DNA from: JAGVPT01 sp964642725
GTDB taxonomy: Bacteria > Bacteroidota > Ignavibacteria > UBA10030 > UBA8401
Assembly (NCBI GenBank): GCA_964642725.1
Contig: CAZXQG010000007.1
Span: forward strand, 1-64,000
Direction of reading: 5' to 3'
DNA: 64,000 bases
Part shown: positions 18,401 to 27,262 of the stretch, piece by piece
How the letters are laid out: the number at the start of each line of letters is the position of its first letter
Position numbering within the stretch: position 1 is the first letter of the stretch
Notes under the pieces: generated by a model
Told to the model about the DNA's origin: nothing
The model's database searches: none
What the model saw: the letters and a program-made list of their open reading frames with translations, nothing else
Made by a program: the position numbers and the translations under genes

Positions 18401-20886
18401 GAGTCTACGACTCACGCGTGAATATCGATCACTGCACGCTTGAACAATCGACCACGACCGGCCTTGGAGTATTTGGGAGCGCGCATCCCACATTTACGAA
18501 CTGCAAGATCTACAACGTCAAATCTACACCGATCGCGATGAGCATGTTCTCGAATCCCACATTTGGAGCGGACAGTGCTCTTAACATCGGTTACATGGCG
18601 CTCGGCGTGGTGCCCGAGACGTATTCGTTCGATGCAACGGTGCCCATACGAAATTTTGCAGGATACACCAATATTACGTATTTCGGTTTTGCGACATGTA
18701 CGATCAATACCGGGACGACGATAACGATTCCGGCCGGATTGACATTCAAGGGCGGACAATGGGTTGTCAATGGCGGTCTGGAAATTCAAGGCACATCTTC
18801 TCAACCAGACGTCTTCACCGATCCGGCAGATGATGCATACGGTAACCCCCGCGACACAAACGGCGACGGGTCAGCAACACAGCCATCTATTCAGAGCCTC
18901 AGCAGGATAGCGTTTAACGATGTAAGCGTGGACAGCATTTGTTCGGTACGCTATGCCATCTTTCGTTTTAGCGATGCGGGTCTTGCATTCCAGCAGGCGG
19001 CCCCCGCCATTACTCATTGCACATTCGACAGAGATAACTGGGGAGTGTATTTGAACAGTGTATCCACCCCGGCCATTGATTCGTGCCTGTTCAGAAATCT
19101 GGTGTTCGCCCCAATGCAAATTTCTCTCGTGTCGTATCCGCGTTCGGCGCAATCTGATTCAATTTGCGGATCGACGTACAAAGCGATTGGAGTGATGACC
19201 GAAACTCTTTCGTCGGACGTGACGCTCGCGAAGAAGAACTTCGGCGGCATTCATAATATTCCATATTTTTTCAGCAACTATACCGTAGGAAGCAATGCGG
19301 TCCTCACTATTGAACCGGGAGTCATTTTGAAGTTCACACCCTACAGCGGCATCACTATCAATAAGGGTCTGATCGCAGTCGGCGGATCTACAGCCGACAG
19401 CACGATCGTCTTTACAGACATACGAGACGATTTCTATGGCGGCGATACAAATGCAGACAGTGTAGCCTCACATCCTTCCGATATATACTGGAACGGCAAC
19501 TATTCGTATAACTACCAAGGCTGGAACGGAATATCATTCGCCGATCAGTCGCTGGATACTTATTGTACCCTTGCCCATTGCGCAATAAAGTATGCGGGTA
19601 TATATCAAACATGGATTAATAACGTGTACATGTATGGATCGGCCATCACGACCACAAATGCCAGCCCGACCATCACGTACAGCTCGTTGACGAATAACGG
19701 CAACGGTATCACCGCCTTCGGATCTTCGGATCCGGTGGTAAACTATTGTGACATTTATGACAACACGGACAACGGAATAAACAATTACAACAAGTCCTTC
19801 GACATCGATGCTCGGTGGAACTGGTGGGGAAAAAGCTCCGGACCCACCAACGGCAGTAATCCGGGAGGCACCGGTCAAACTGTGACCGATTCCGTCAACT
19901 TCGTTCCGTATCTTGGAAGCGGTACGTCGAACCCGATTGCCGGTGACGTCAGCCTCAACGGTTACATCCAGGCGTACGATGCTTCTCTCATCCTCAAGTA
20001 CGTCGTCAATCCCAGCGGCGACACATTGAACGCACTTCAGCAGAGGGTGGCAGATGTCAGCGGTGAAATGGGAATCACGGCGTACGACGCATCTCTGGTA
20101 TTGCAATATGTCGTCGGATTGATCACGTCATTCCCGAGTGAAGCCAGCAGCGGGACGAAGCGGCTTACTCAATCCAACAAAGAAGTTTTCGCATTGCAGA
20201 AAGTTTCGAACGTTCAGTTATCCGTTGAAGGCGCTACGGTCAAAAGAGGGGACTCTTTGGTGATTGCGCTAAACCTTCAGAACGTTGGCGGTGTTGTGTC
20301 GAGCGAAATCACGCTGAAATACGACCCCTCCATTTTTACTTTCCTGAAGGCTGCAACCGGCGAAATTGCTTCCGGCCTCTCTATCGAATCGTTTAACGAC
20401 AAGACGACAGGAAGGGCGAGGATCGCGCTCGCAGGTTCAAACCTGATAAAGAATAACGGAACGGTTGCCTATGCAGCATTCAGAATTTCCAACGACGTTC
20501 GCGGCACTATCGATGCAAAAATCGAAATAGAAAAATTCCTGGCAAACGAAAGCGACATGACAAGTCATGCCTCCGCCGGAGCGATCAAGGTGATCGGCAA
20601 ACCTACAACCTATGCGCTCGATCAGAATTACCCGAATCCGTTCAATCCGTCGACAACGATCGGGTATCAAATTCCCGAGGACAATACGCACGTCCAGTTA
20701 ATAATCTACAATACAACCGGACAAATAGTGAAGACACTGATTGACGGGAATCAAAATGCCGGCGTGTATAAAGTTGTCTGGAACGGAATAAATAATTCCG
20801 GTGTGCACATAAGCAGCGGCGTTTATTTCTATAGAATCGCCGCCGGGAAGTTTGTTCAAGTAAAGAAACTCTTGCTACTGAAGTGA
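15448..20886 (+). CDS. Giant T9SS-secreted beta-helix protein with dockerin-like and cohesin-like domains
   Basis: 1812 aa from the ATG at 15448, which has AAAAGGAG before it. A signal peptide (MRIFSMTALLFLFGGIAISQ) is followed by seven beta-helix modules (about residues 33-1475) rich in GVVIK, VNGGL and ITHCTF-type rungs. Six modules carry an EF-hand-like DTNGDG loop. Next is a region like a type I dockerin at about 1498-1560, with two D-x-S-x-N/E...D loops each ending in AYDASL. A cohesin-like beta-sandwich follows at about 1589-1705. The last 90 residues are a type A T9SS sorting domain beginning YALDQNYPNPFNPS. I infer export through the outer membrane and surface attachment or release. 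No catalytic site is recognisable; the beta-helix could bind or cleave polysaccharide. Confidence 0.88.
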   Translation: MRIFSMTALLFLFGGIAISQTNLSGTIATDSVLTVAGNPYIVTGDVVVNAPHTLTVDSGVTVRFQSNTSLYVAGHLHARWATFTSTKDTSSGSPQRGDWGGIQIGNYSGAGTALIDTCQIKYSGSVAADLYIYNGNASSHGSSFSNSSKDCIRIDGGSLLIANSTLTNATGNGLSLNGNSATNVTSSSISFCAWPIWLGSSTAALSFNGINDFTSNANNGIDVSISNSGTMVLDTAAIPYVFMTNFYVMNGATVTVCAGNVLKFGLGVHLYVDGALAAVGSTSNTISFTSYRDDNLDGDTNGDGTTTAAAVNDWGGVVFEDQSVDSLCAMKYCSISFAGNGGIGGVTMYNANPVVDHCTMANNHFGAMIQGTSSPLFSNNTIGSSELVPIAMSFSANPIFSNNTLSFSDNTYDAIGLIGETLSANAVLPIRSVTSKVNITYLLLGTVTVPSGITLTINKGIVIKAYSYDHHIAVQGKLVANATADSMIVFTSVKDDAYGNPYDTNKDGSSTHTQVGDWSGIVFEPGSDSTSVLNYCRITYAQLEPYYTYQYNGTNYHTGEITILNASPTISNCQIGNAQYGIYAALSSNPHINNNSIFNTIYTPIAISTSANPTFVGNTFTNDAWMGLGLIGENVVANGTIPQRTVAGIANITYVLLGDITINSGVYVTVAPGVVIKSGGPGIYVNGGFRAKGTAAGGKVTFTSLKDDNVGNPYDTNGDGAGTFPGPGDWSTIRFQGTSDDAFCLLDSCVVKFGGNTSNAPNTNWAAWGLVTFTDAGGTISNCTLSDSYNFGLRCENSSTPVVNTVSIKNCKSDPIAMSLLSNPAFSNITFTANLSSGIRILEGTLSSSATLATRSIAGISNVAYIIDQLTVAPGAVLTIQPGVVIKFIYNWYYAYAITVQGALVANGTAAHPIVFTSFKDDSNGGDTNNDGNSSVSEPGDWSSIDFTASNLDSLNSVQYCTLRYGGEFPFRLSGDWTYKWALLRVYDSRVNIDHCTLEQSTTTGLGVFGSAHPTFTNCKIYNVKSTPIAMSMFSNPTFGADSALNIGYMALGVVPETYSFDATVPIRNFAGYTNITYFGFATCTINTGTTITIPAGLTFKGGQWVVNGGLEIQGTSSQPDVFTDPADDAYGNPRDTNGDGSATQPSIQSLSRIAFNDVSVDSICSVRYAIFRFSDAGLAFQQAAPAITHCTFDRDNWGVYLNSVSTPAIDSCLFRNLVFAPMQISLVSYPRSAQSDSICGSTYKAIGVMTETLSSDVTLAKKNFGGIHNIPYFFSNYTVGSNAVLTIEPGVILKFTPYSGITINKGLIAVGGSTADSTIVFTDIRDDFYGGDTNADSVASHPSDIYWNGNYSYNYQGWNGISFADQSLDTYCTLAHCAIKYAGIYQTWINNVYMYGSAITTTNASPTITYSSLTNNGNGITAFGSSDPVVNYCDIYDNTDNGINNYNKSFDIDARWNWWGKSSGPTNGSNPGGTGQTVTDSVNFVPYLGSGTSNPIAGDVSLNGYIQAYDASLILKYVVNPSGDTLNALQQRVADVSGEMGITAYDASLVLQYVVGLITSFPSEASSGTKRLTQSNKEVFALQKVSNVQLSVEGATVKRGDSLVIALNLQNVGGVVSSEITLKYDPSIFTFLKAATGEIASGLSIESFNDKTTGRARIALAGSNLIKNNGTVAYAAFRISNDVRGTIDAKIEIEKFLANESDMTSHASAGAIKVIGKPTTYALDQNYPNPFNPSTTIGYQIPEDNTHVQLIIYNTTGQIVKTLIDGNQNAGVYKVVWNGINNSGVHISSGVYFYRIAAGKFVQVKKLLLLK
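15544..19870 (+). repeat. Seven tandem beta-helix modules in the coding sequence
   Basis: Modules begin near 15544, 16140, 16717, 17354, 17989, 18631 and 19217, so the period is about 580-640 nt (190-214 aa). Each opens with a TVTVPSG.LTI.PGVVIK-like strand set. A K/R-DD...DTNGDG...GDW segment follows, and the module closes with a cysteine-containing rung near SVxYC. The copies are well diverged, so the array is old. Module 1 lacks the DTNGDG loop. Confidence 0.75.
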
Positions 20887-20954
20887 TCAACCACAGAGTG
20901 TCGCGCGCGCCGTTTCTGTCGACGCGCGCTTCTTTGACAACCAAAAGGTGTCCC

Positions 20955-23519
20955 ATGGTTAGAACTATAAAGTGTATAACGCTGCTCCTTCTGCTGCTGA
21001 TGTATTCGTCATCGGCGACAGCACAAGTGTTACTGTCTATTCATGACACGAGCGTTGTTAGCGGAACAAAGTTCACAGTTCCTATTTACGTTGAAACAAC
21101 GCTTACCGGAAAAGGTGTAACGGCATACCAGATTCAATTGAGCTACAATACATTTTTTATGACCTTCGACAGCGTAATCGCGTCCGGCAGTATAAGCCAG
21201 CAGCTAGGCCAAGTGAACTATAACGTTACAGCACCCGGCACATTGATCGTTGCATCGGCAGGATCCTTGCCGCTTACCGGCACGGGAGTATTGATCTATG
21301 TGCGATTTAAACTCCTTAACTCCGGAAATCCAACTCTTTCTTTTTCGGGAGGATCTTCATACAATTTTTTGAATGAAGGAGACCCCCCGGTTGAGTTGCA
21401 CAACGGAAATATGAACATCCAATCAGCTCCCTCAATCTATGTTTACCCTGCAAGCATTTTACTGACCGTAGGCGATCAACAGCAATTTGGTGTTTCTGGA
21501 GGAGTCGCCCCCTTTCATTGGTCCCTGACAAATCTCTCCGTCGCTTCGATAGATTCCAACGGACTATTGACTGCAACACACACGGGATTGACCAGAGTTG
21601 TGGCGAACGATGCTGACGGTACGATTGATACGATAAGCGGAAATATTGAAATAAGGCCTTTCCGGTTATCCGTCCGAGACACATCGTATATGCAAGGTCA
21701 GATTTTCAATCTGCCGATCTACGCAAGCAATTTGACCGGACTGAATGTAACTTCCGGATATTTTCAAATTCAGTTTAACCAAAACATCCTGACTCCGGTC
21801 GGAGTCGACCAGGCTGGAACTCTTCTTGCCTCATATCCTGCTTCGGCTTTTAACAATAGCGCCAATGGATTGTTGAGCATATCTTTCGCCGGAGTTACGC
21901 CATTAGGCGGCAGCGGAGTGCTTGTATATCTCCAGTTTAAGGTATCAAAAACAAACTCAGGCGCATCAGCGGTGTACCCGGCCAACATTATCTTCAATGA
22001 AATTATCCAGGGGGATTCTGCAAGCGGCAATTTTCAAACGATTAATCTTGCAAACCTGAACGTTTCTCCTTCGTCGGGAAATCTGATCGCAGGAGACACT
22101 TTGCAGTTCACTGCAGCCGGCGGTACATCCCCATACTCATGGACCACAAGCGATTCAACGGTCGCTTCAATAAATACTGGCGGATTGCTGACAGCCTTAA
22201 AGGGAGGATCAATACTTGTTCATGCAGTCGATGTGTATGGAGGAAACGGTGTTTCGGATACAATTCAGATCTATGATACGCGCGCCTCAATGAGCGACAC
22301 GATAGGCGTAATTGGTGATAGTGTGGATTTGTCAATTTCCCTCTCGCCAATAACCCTTGGGATGCATGTTCAAAGCTTGCAAGCAACAGTGACTTTTGAT
22401 TCAACAGTAGTCCATCTGCTCTCAATTTCAAATAGTGGATCCATTACAAGCGGCTGGTTATACAGCTCCAATATCTCCGGCACACAAATTATTTTTGCGG
22501 CGGCGGCGACTGCAAATCTCGCATCGCCGGGCGTCGTTTGCAAATTGCGTTTTGTCGTTCCGCCGTACGCTACGGCAGGAAGGACATCAAACATAATGTT
22601 CCAACAATTTGTTCTTAACGAAGGGCATCCCAGAGTCCTCGCAGTTAACGGCAGCATTACGGCTTCACTTGTCGGCCTCCCCGCTGCGCCGACCAGCCTT
22701 AATGCCGTTGCGATAAATTCTAACAGAATCGATCTCACCTGGCATGACAACGCGACGAATGAAACCGGCTATACTGTACAGAGGAGAACAGAAACCACCT
22801 TGACATGGTCGACAATAGCATACACCGCCGCAGATAGCGTTTCTTTCTCCGACATTGGAGTATATGACGGGACGAAATACTTCTACCGTATCTATGCTTC
22901 AAACGGCGGCGGCAATTCAGCCCCCTCTAATGTTACGAACGCGGTCACGCCGATGCAGCCGCCAACGTACCTGAACGCCGTTCAATTGGAAGGAGCGGCA
23001 ATTCAGTTGACATGGCAGGATAATTCGAGCAGTGAACTTGGATATTATATCGAGAGAAAACTTGGTTCTGCCGGAACGTATGCAGTGATAGATTCTGTGA
23101 GTTCCAATGTGACCGCCTTTACGGACTCAACGGGAGTGCCGGGAAATGAATATTTTTTCCGCGTTCGCGCATATAACTCAGACGTTGCCTCTGTATACTC
23201 GAACGAAGTACATTTAACTCTAACAGGAGTCAAAGCAAACGGCACCGGCATTCCAGACAAATTCGGCGTTTCGCAGAACTATCCCAACCCCTTCAATCCG
23301 ACAACAGTCATCAGTTATCAGTTACCGGTAAACAGCATGGTAACATTGAAGGTGTATAGTGTAATCGGCAAAGAAATAAGAACGCTGGTGAACGGCCGCG
23401 AAAGTGCCGGATTTCATTCTGCGGTTTTCGTTGCGTCCGACTTGCCGAGCGGCGTCTACTTTTACCGGATGCAAGCGGGGAAATTCAGCGAAACAAAGAA
23501 GCTGATGGTTATTAAGTAG
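20955..23519 (+). CDS. T9SS-secreted protein with three cohesin-like, two Ig-like and two fibronectin III domains
   Basis: 854 aa from the ATG at 20955 (AAAAGGTG before it), 68 nt after the beta-helix gene and probably in the same transcript. A signal peptide ends at ...SSATAQ. Cohesin-like domains are at about residues 25-155, 235-364 and 440-575, each with the pattern of a D-T/S opening, VPIYV, YQIQLSY and VLIYVRF. Two Ig-like (BIG2) domains lie between them, with DSNGLLTATHTGLTRVVA and NTGGLLTALKGGSILVHA. Fibronectin III domains follow at about 576-665 and 669-755 (LTWHDNATNETGY, LTWQDNSSSELGY). The sorting domain begins FGVSQNYPNPFNPTT at about 766. No enzyme domain is present, so a scaffold or adhesin role is likely. 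Confidence 0.87.
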   Translation: MVRTIKCITLLLLLLMYSSSATAQVLLSIHDTSVVSGTKFTVPIYVETTLTGKGVTAYQIQLSYNTFFMTFDSVIASGSISQQLGQVNYNVTAPGTLIVASAGSLPLTGTGVLIYVRFKLLNSGNPTLSFSGGSSYNFLNEGDPPVELHNGNMNIQSAPSIYVYPASILLTVGDQQQFGVSGGVAPFHWSLTNLSVASIDSNGLLTATHTGLTRVVANDADGTIDTISGNIEIRPFRLSVRDTSYMQGQIFNLPIYASNLTGLNVTSGYFQIQFNQNILTPVGVDQAGTLLASYPASAFNNSANGLLSISFAGVTPLGGSGVLVYLQFKVSKTNSGASAVYPANIIFNEIIQGDSASGNFQTINLANLNVSPSSGNLIAGDTLQFTAAGGTSPYSWTTSDSTVASINTGGLLTALKGGSILVHAVDVYGGNGVSDTIQIYDTRASMSDTIGVIGDSVDLSISLSPITLGMHVQSLQATVTFDSTVVHLLSISNSGSITSGWLYSSNISGTQIIFAAAATANLASPGVVCKLRFVVPPYATAGRTSNIMFQQFVLNEGHPRVLAVNGSITASLVGLPAAPTSLNAVAINSNRIDLTWHDNATNETGYTVQRRTETTLTWSTIAYTAADSVSFSDIGVYDGTKYFYRIYASNGGGNSAPSNVTNAVTPMQPPTYLNAVQLEGAAIQLTWQDNSSSELGYYIERKLGSAGTYAVIDSVSSNVTAFTDSTGVPGNEYFFRVRAYNSDVASVYSNEVHLTLTGVKANGTGIPDKFGVSQNYPNPFNPTTVISYQLPVNSMVTLKVYSVIGKEIRTLVNGRESAGFHSAVFVASDLPSGVYFYRMQAGKFSETKKLMVIK

Positions 23520-23578
23520 TTCATCGTTGTGGCGGTTTGAGAGCACGCCACTATCGGTGCAAATAGTTCACTTTTTTT

Positions 23579-23604
23579 AAAGCCCTGTCCAACGACGGGG
23601 CTTT
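23579..23604 (+). terminator. Hairpin after the cohesin gene
   Basis: Arms AAAGCCCTGTC and GACGGGGCTTT (one G-T pair) lie 60 nt after the stop. The T-run is short (TTTG), so termination may be weak. Confidence 0.55.
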
Positions 23605-23753
23605 GCCGTTCATGGCAGGGTCAGATTCAAGCGATCCGAATACCTTAAGAAATCGGACAGGTCTTACGTGAGGCAATTTGCTAGATATGTTCCTGAATCT
23701 CCCGCCACTTGCAACTAATTATTTTATTTGGTATATAAACGACGCCCACCGGA

Positions 23754-23853
23754 NNNNNNNNNNNNNNNNNNNNNNNNNNNNNNNNNNNNNNNNNNNNNNN
23801 NNNNNNNNNNNNNNNNNNNNNNNNNNNNNNNNNNNNNNNNNNNNNNNNNNNNN
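23754..23853. other. Assembly gap (100 Ns)
   Basis: Exactly 100 N characters, the conventional filler for a scaffold gap of unknown size. The left flank ends and the right flank begins with the same six bases, ACCGGA. Order and distance of the two sides are not certain. Confidence 0.98.
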
Positions 23854-23992
23854 ACCGGAATATGCCTGAATCTCAGAACTGACGTGACCCGTTAATTTGT
23901 AAACTATTTTTCTTATGGCAAATTGCAGATGAGGTTTCATAACTCAATCCAAAATCACCGTGCTTCATTTTAGAAAGATTAAAGAGACAAAA

Positions 23993-25912
23993 ATGACCTT
24001 ACAATTTATTTCCTTCCGTGCAAAACTTTTGACCGCGTTGCTGCTGCTTCCACTGCAAATAATTTTCTCGCAGACAGAGCAATCATTCATAACCCTTTCC
24101 GTCGATGCGACAGAAGCGCCGAGAAAAATCTTGCACTCGCGCGAAACAATTTCAGTCCACCCCGGACATGTGACGCTTTTTTATCCGAAATGGATTCCAG
24201 GGGAACACGGACCGACCGGACCCGTGATCGACATGGCGGGCCTGAAAATTACAGCGGGCGGGAAAGCAATTTCTTGGCGGCGGGATCTTGAGGAAATGTT
24301 TGCCATTCACTGCGAAGTTCCGCCGGGAGTCGACCGGCTCGACCTTTCATTTGATTTCATTCTTCCTCCGCAGGCGGAAGGTTTTTCCTCAGGAGCCTCC
24401 TCAACTGCCCAGCTTCTCGTGCTAAGCTGGAATCAGGTAGTCGTCTATCCAATGTCACACAAGCCGGATGATATCATCGTCACTCCAAACCTGACGGTGC
24501 CCGCCGGCTGGAAGAATATCTCGGCGCTCACCGTGAAGAGCGAATTGAATAATTCGATTACGTTCGCTCCGGTTTCGTTGACGATGCTTATCGATTCACC
24601 CCTCCTCACTGGCACTCATCTGCGCCGGGTTGATATAACACCGCCCTCGGGTATTCCCCACTTCCTCGACATTATCAGCGACAACGAAGCTGCGCTCGAG
24701 ATTAGTCCGGAACAGGTTGCCGCCTGTAAAAATCTGGTGACCGAAGCAAACGCACTCTTCGGGTCGCATCATTACAGCCATTATGATTTCCTTTACACGC
24801 TGAGCGACCAGGTCGCTCATTTTGGCCTTGAGCATCATCAGAGCAGCGATGACCGGGTTGCAGAACGGTCTTTGATTGACGATGATCTCCGCAGGGCAAG
24901 AGCAGGATTGCTGCCGCACGAATTTGTCCACTCGTGGAACGGCAAGTATCGCCGTCCATTAGGACTTGCAACAGGAGATTATTCAACCCCCATGAAAGAT
25001 GACCTCCTCTGGGTATACGAAGGACTCACGGAGTATTTGGGCGCAATTCTCACTGCCCGCTCCGGCTTACTTTCTCAGGAAGAATTTCGAGAGGATCTTG
25101 CGCTTGTAGCAGCAATGATGGATAATCGTCCTGGCCGGACATGGCGTCCGTTGCAGGATGCGAACGATGAAGCACAGATTCTCTACAATACAAGATCCGA
25201 TTGGGACTCCTGGCGGAGGGATGTTGATTTCTATGACGAAGGATACCTCATCTGGCTGGAGGCGGACGTAAAAATCAGACAACTAACAGACGGCAGTAAG
25301 TCGCTTGATGATTTCTGTAAAATCTTTCACGGGGGAAAAAATAACGGACCCGAAGTCAAACCATACGTCTTTGAAGATGTCGTGGCGGTGATGAACGAGG
25401 TTGCGCCGTACGATTGGAAGACATTCTTTACGACACGACTGCAATCACTCGCCCCCCATGCTCCGCTGGGTGGAATCGAAAAAAGCGGCTGGAAATTGGT
25501 TTACCGAGATACCATGAATGAAATGCTAAAATCCGTCGAGGAATCAAAGAAGGTAACCGACCTTCGTTTTTCTCTCGGTATTCTTGCCGAGGAAGACGGA
25601 ACAATTCTCGACGTTATTCCTGAAACGCCCGCGTTCAAATCTGGGCTTGCCCCCGGCATGAAGCTGATCGCGGTGAACGGAAGGAAATACTCGAAAGATA
25701 TTGTCCGCGACGCTCTAAAGCTCGGTAAAGGTTCTCCGCTGCCGCTTGACCTGCTTGCGGCAAACGGCGAATTTTTCAAAACGTACTCGGTGAATTACCG
25801 GGGCGGGGAACGATACCCATATTTAGAACGGGACCCTTCAACTCCAGAAATTTTAGGGCTCATCATTGCTCCGGTTTTGGGAAAACAATCGCCGTCAAAT
25901 CCCCGGAAATGA
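23993..25912 (+). CDS. M61-family (glycyl aminopeptidase-like) metallopeptidase with PDZ domain
   Basis: 639 aa from the ATG at 23993, with a signal peptide (MTLQFISFRAKLLTALLLLPLQIIFS). The zinc-binding HEFVH is at residues 309-313 in LLPHEFVHSWNGKYRRP, and the third ligand region WVYEGLTEYLG follows about 30 residues later. This is the M61 arrangement. The C-terminus has a PDZ-like domain (LGILAEEDGTILDVIPETPA, GLAPGMKLIAVNG). It is probably periplasmic or exported and cleaves peptides. It is the first gene after the scaffold gap, so its upstream context is unreliable. Confidence 0.92.
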   Translation: MTLQFISFRAKLLTALLLLPLQIIFSQTEQSFITLSVDATEAPRKILHSRETISVHPGHVTLFYPKWIPGEHGPTGPVIDMAGLKITAGGKAISWRRDLEEMFAIHCEVPPGVDRLDLSFDFILPPQAEGFSSGASSTAQLLVLSWNQVVVYPMSHKPDDIIVTPNLTVPAGWKNISALTVKSELNNSITFAPVSLTMLIDSPLLTGTHLRRVDITPPSGIPHFLDIISDNEAALEISPEQVAACKNLVTEANALFGSHHYSHYDFLYTLSDQVAHFGLEHHQSSDDRVAERSLIDDDLRRARAGLLPHEFVHSWNGKYRRPLGLATGDYSTPMKDDLLWVYEGLTEYLGAILTARSGLLSQEEFREDLALVAAMMDNRPGRTWRPLQDANDEAQILYNTRSDWDSWRRDVDFYDEGYLIWLEADVKIRQLTDGSKSLDDFCKIFHGGKNNGPEVKPYVFEDVVAVMNEVAPYDWKTFFTTRLQSLAPHAPLGGIEKSGWKLVYRDTMNEMLKSVEESKKVTDLRFSLGILAEEDGTILDVIPETPAFKSGLAPGMKLIAVNGRKYSKDIVRDALKLGKGSPLPLDLLAANGEFFKTYSVNYRGGERYPYLERDPSTPEILGLIIAPVLGKQSPSNPRK

Positions 25913-25987
25913 TTATCATCAAGAGAGCGAAAAACTGAAAACAATTCTTCATATACAATCTTTTTCAACCATTGAAAGGACATATCC

Positions 25988-26578
25988 ATGAGCGACGCAG
26001 CACGCTATGAAGTAATGGACACAACGGGTAACCCGGCGCCACTTGGATTGCTTGCATTTGGAATGACGACTGTCTTGTTAAATATCCATAATGCAGGATT
26101 CTATGAATTCAATTCGATGATCCTGGCAATGGGAATCTTCTACGGGGGAATCGCTCAGATTATAGCAGGTGCAATGGAATGGAAGAAGAATAACACTTTT
26201 GGAATGACAGCATTTTCATCCTACGGATTTTTCTGGCTTATTTTAGTTGCACTTATTGTCATGCCAAAATTGGGTTTAGGAGAAGCTACTTCGAAAACGG
26301 GGATGATTTGTTTCCTGTCGTCATGGGGAGTTTTCACGCTGTTCATGTTTGTCGGCACACTTAAATTATCCCGGGCATTGCAAGTCGTCTTTGGGACGCT
26401 GACGATTCTCTTCTTTCTCCTTGCCATGGGCGACGCGACAGACAGTGTCCCACTCAAACAATTCACGGGGTTCGAAGGGATAGCGTGCGGCCTTTCAGCA
26501 ATGTATACGGGAATAGCGCAAGTGCTGAATGAAGTGTACGGAAAAATAGTACTTCCTTTAGGGTCATTGAAAAAGTAA
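25988..26578 (+). CDS. GPR1/FUN34/YaaH (SatP) family acetate transporter homologue
   Basis: 196-aa polytopic inner-membrane protein with about six hydrophobic segments. The family signature NPAPLGL is at residues 15-21, followed by FGMTTVLLNIHNAGF. Members carry acetate or succinate with protons, or act as ammonium/acetate-related channels. The ATG follows GAAAGGACATATCC. It lies 75 nt after the peptidase gene. The length agrees with E. coli SatP (188 aa). Substrate inferred from family only. Confidence 0.88.
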   Translation: MSDAARYEVMDTTGNPAPLGLLAFGMTTVLLNIHNAGFYEFNSMILAMGIFYGGIAQIIAGAMEWKKNNTFGMTAFSSYGFFWLILVALIVMPKLGLGEATSKTGMICFLSSWGVFTLFMFVGTLKLSRALQVVFGTLTILFFLLAMGDATDSVPLKQFTGFEGIACGLSAMYTGIAQVLNEVYGKIVLPLGSLKK

Positions 26579-26716
26579 TTATGTCTAATTCATGAGACGG
26601 AACGGGGAGAAATAAGCATCAGCCATTTTATGCAGTGAGATCTGCAATACGAAGGTTCACGGCAAATCAGTGCCGCGGAACATCGGAGAAAACTACTCTT
26701 CTCCCTCTTTGGCCTG

Positions 26717-26789
26717 TGCCCTCGCGCAGACTCGAACTGCGATTAGAAGTTTAGGAAACTCCCGTTCTATCCTGTTGAACTACAAGGGC
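26717..26789 (-). tRNA. tRNA-Arg (anticodon CCT)
   Basis: 73 nt on the minus strand fold as a full cloverleaf. The acceptor stem is GCCCTTG/CGAGGGC with one G-T pair and discriminator A. The D arm is GTTC/GAAC. The anticodon stem is GGAGT/ACTTC with loop TTCCTAA, giving anticodon CCT. The T arm is CGCAG-TTCGAGT-CTGCG. The 3' CCA is not encoded. It stands alone between convergent regions. Confidence 0.93.
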
Positions 26790-27227
26790 GGGGAAAACCG
26801 GTTATTTTCTGCATTTCTACAGATTGCCGCCGAAAATTATCTGTAAAAACTGACCTCAATGAAAGCACTTCAGCAACTACTTGTCATTCATCTTGATCTG
26901 GTGGATGAAAAGTAGCTTTAATCTATTCTTAAAGATATTGAACCTTCATGCCGAAGGCAAGGATTGAATCCAATAATTTTTTTAGGATGTTTTCCGCAGA
27001 CAAATTGAACGGCTGACCCGGGTAGATAAGAACCAAGCGCATACGCCGGAAAAGCATTCAACCAATCCTACGGATTATCGGATAGACCCAGGTAATAAGC
27101 AGGACAATGATGTTCTGCGCGTCATTCTGTAACTGAATTGTTTTTGGCTTACGACCGTCTCTCTTCTACCTGTTTGTGTGAGACCTCTCCCCCGACCGGC
27201 CCGTGTTGAACACATAATTTTTTTGCC
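26790..27227. other. Intergenic region upstream of tRNA-Arg
   Basis: About 440 nt with no open frame of note on either strand. I see no clear promoter for the tRNA and no strong hairpin. Confidence 0.4.
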
Positions 27228-27256
27228 TTGACTCTCCAATCGATTACTGGTACATT
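27228..27256 (+). promoter_or_regulatory. Promoter: TTGACT, 17 nt, TACATT
   Basis: Good -35 and -10 matches at 17-nt spacing. The block CGATTAC lies three bases before the -10 element and recurs at the same place in the promoter at 30577. The start of transcription should be near 27263. Confidence 0.6.
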
Positions 27257-27262
27257 CTTGCC

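Noticed and set aside
15544..19870. CRISPR or satellite-type DNA array
   Set aside because: The repeat exists at protein level in a continuous reading frame; DNA copies are strongly diverged and about 600 nt long.
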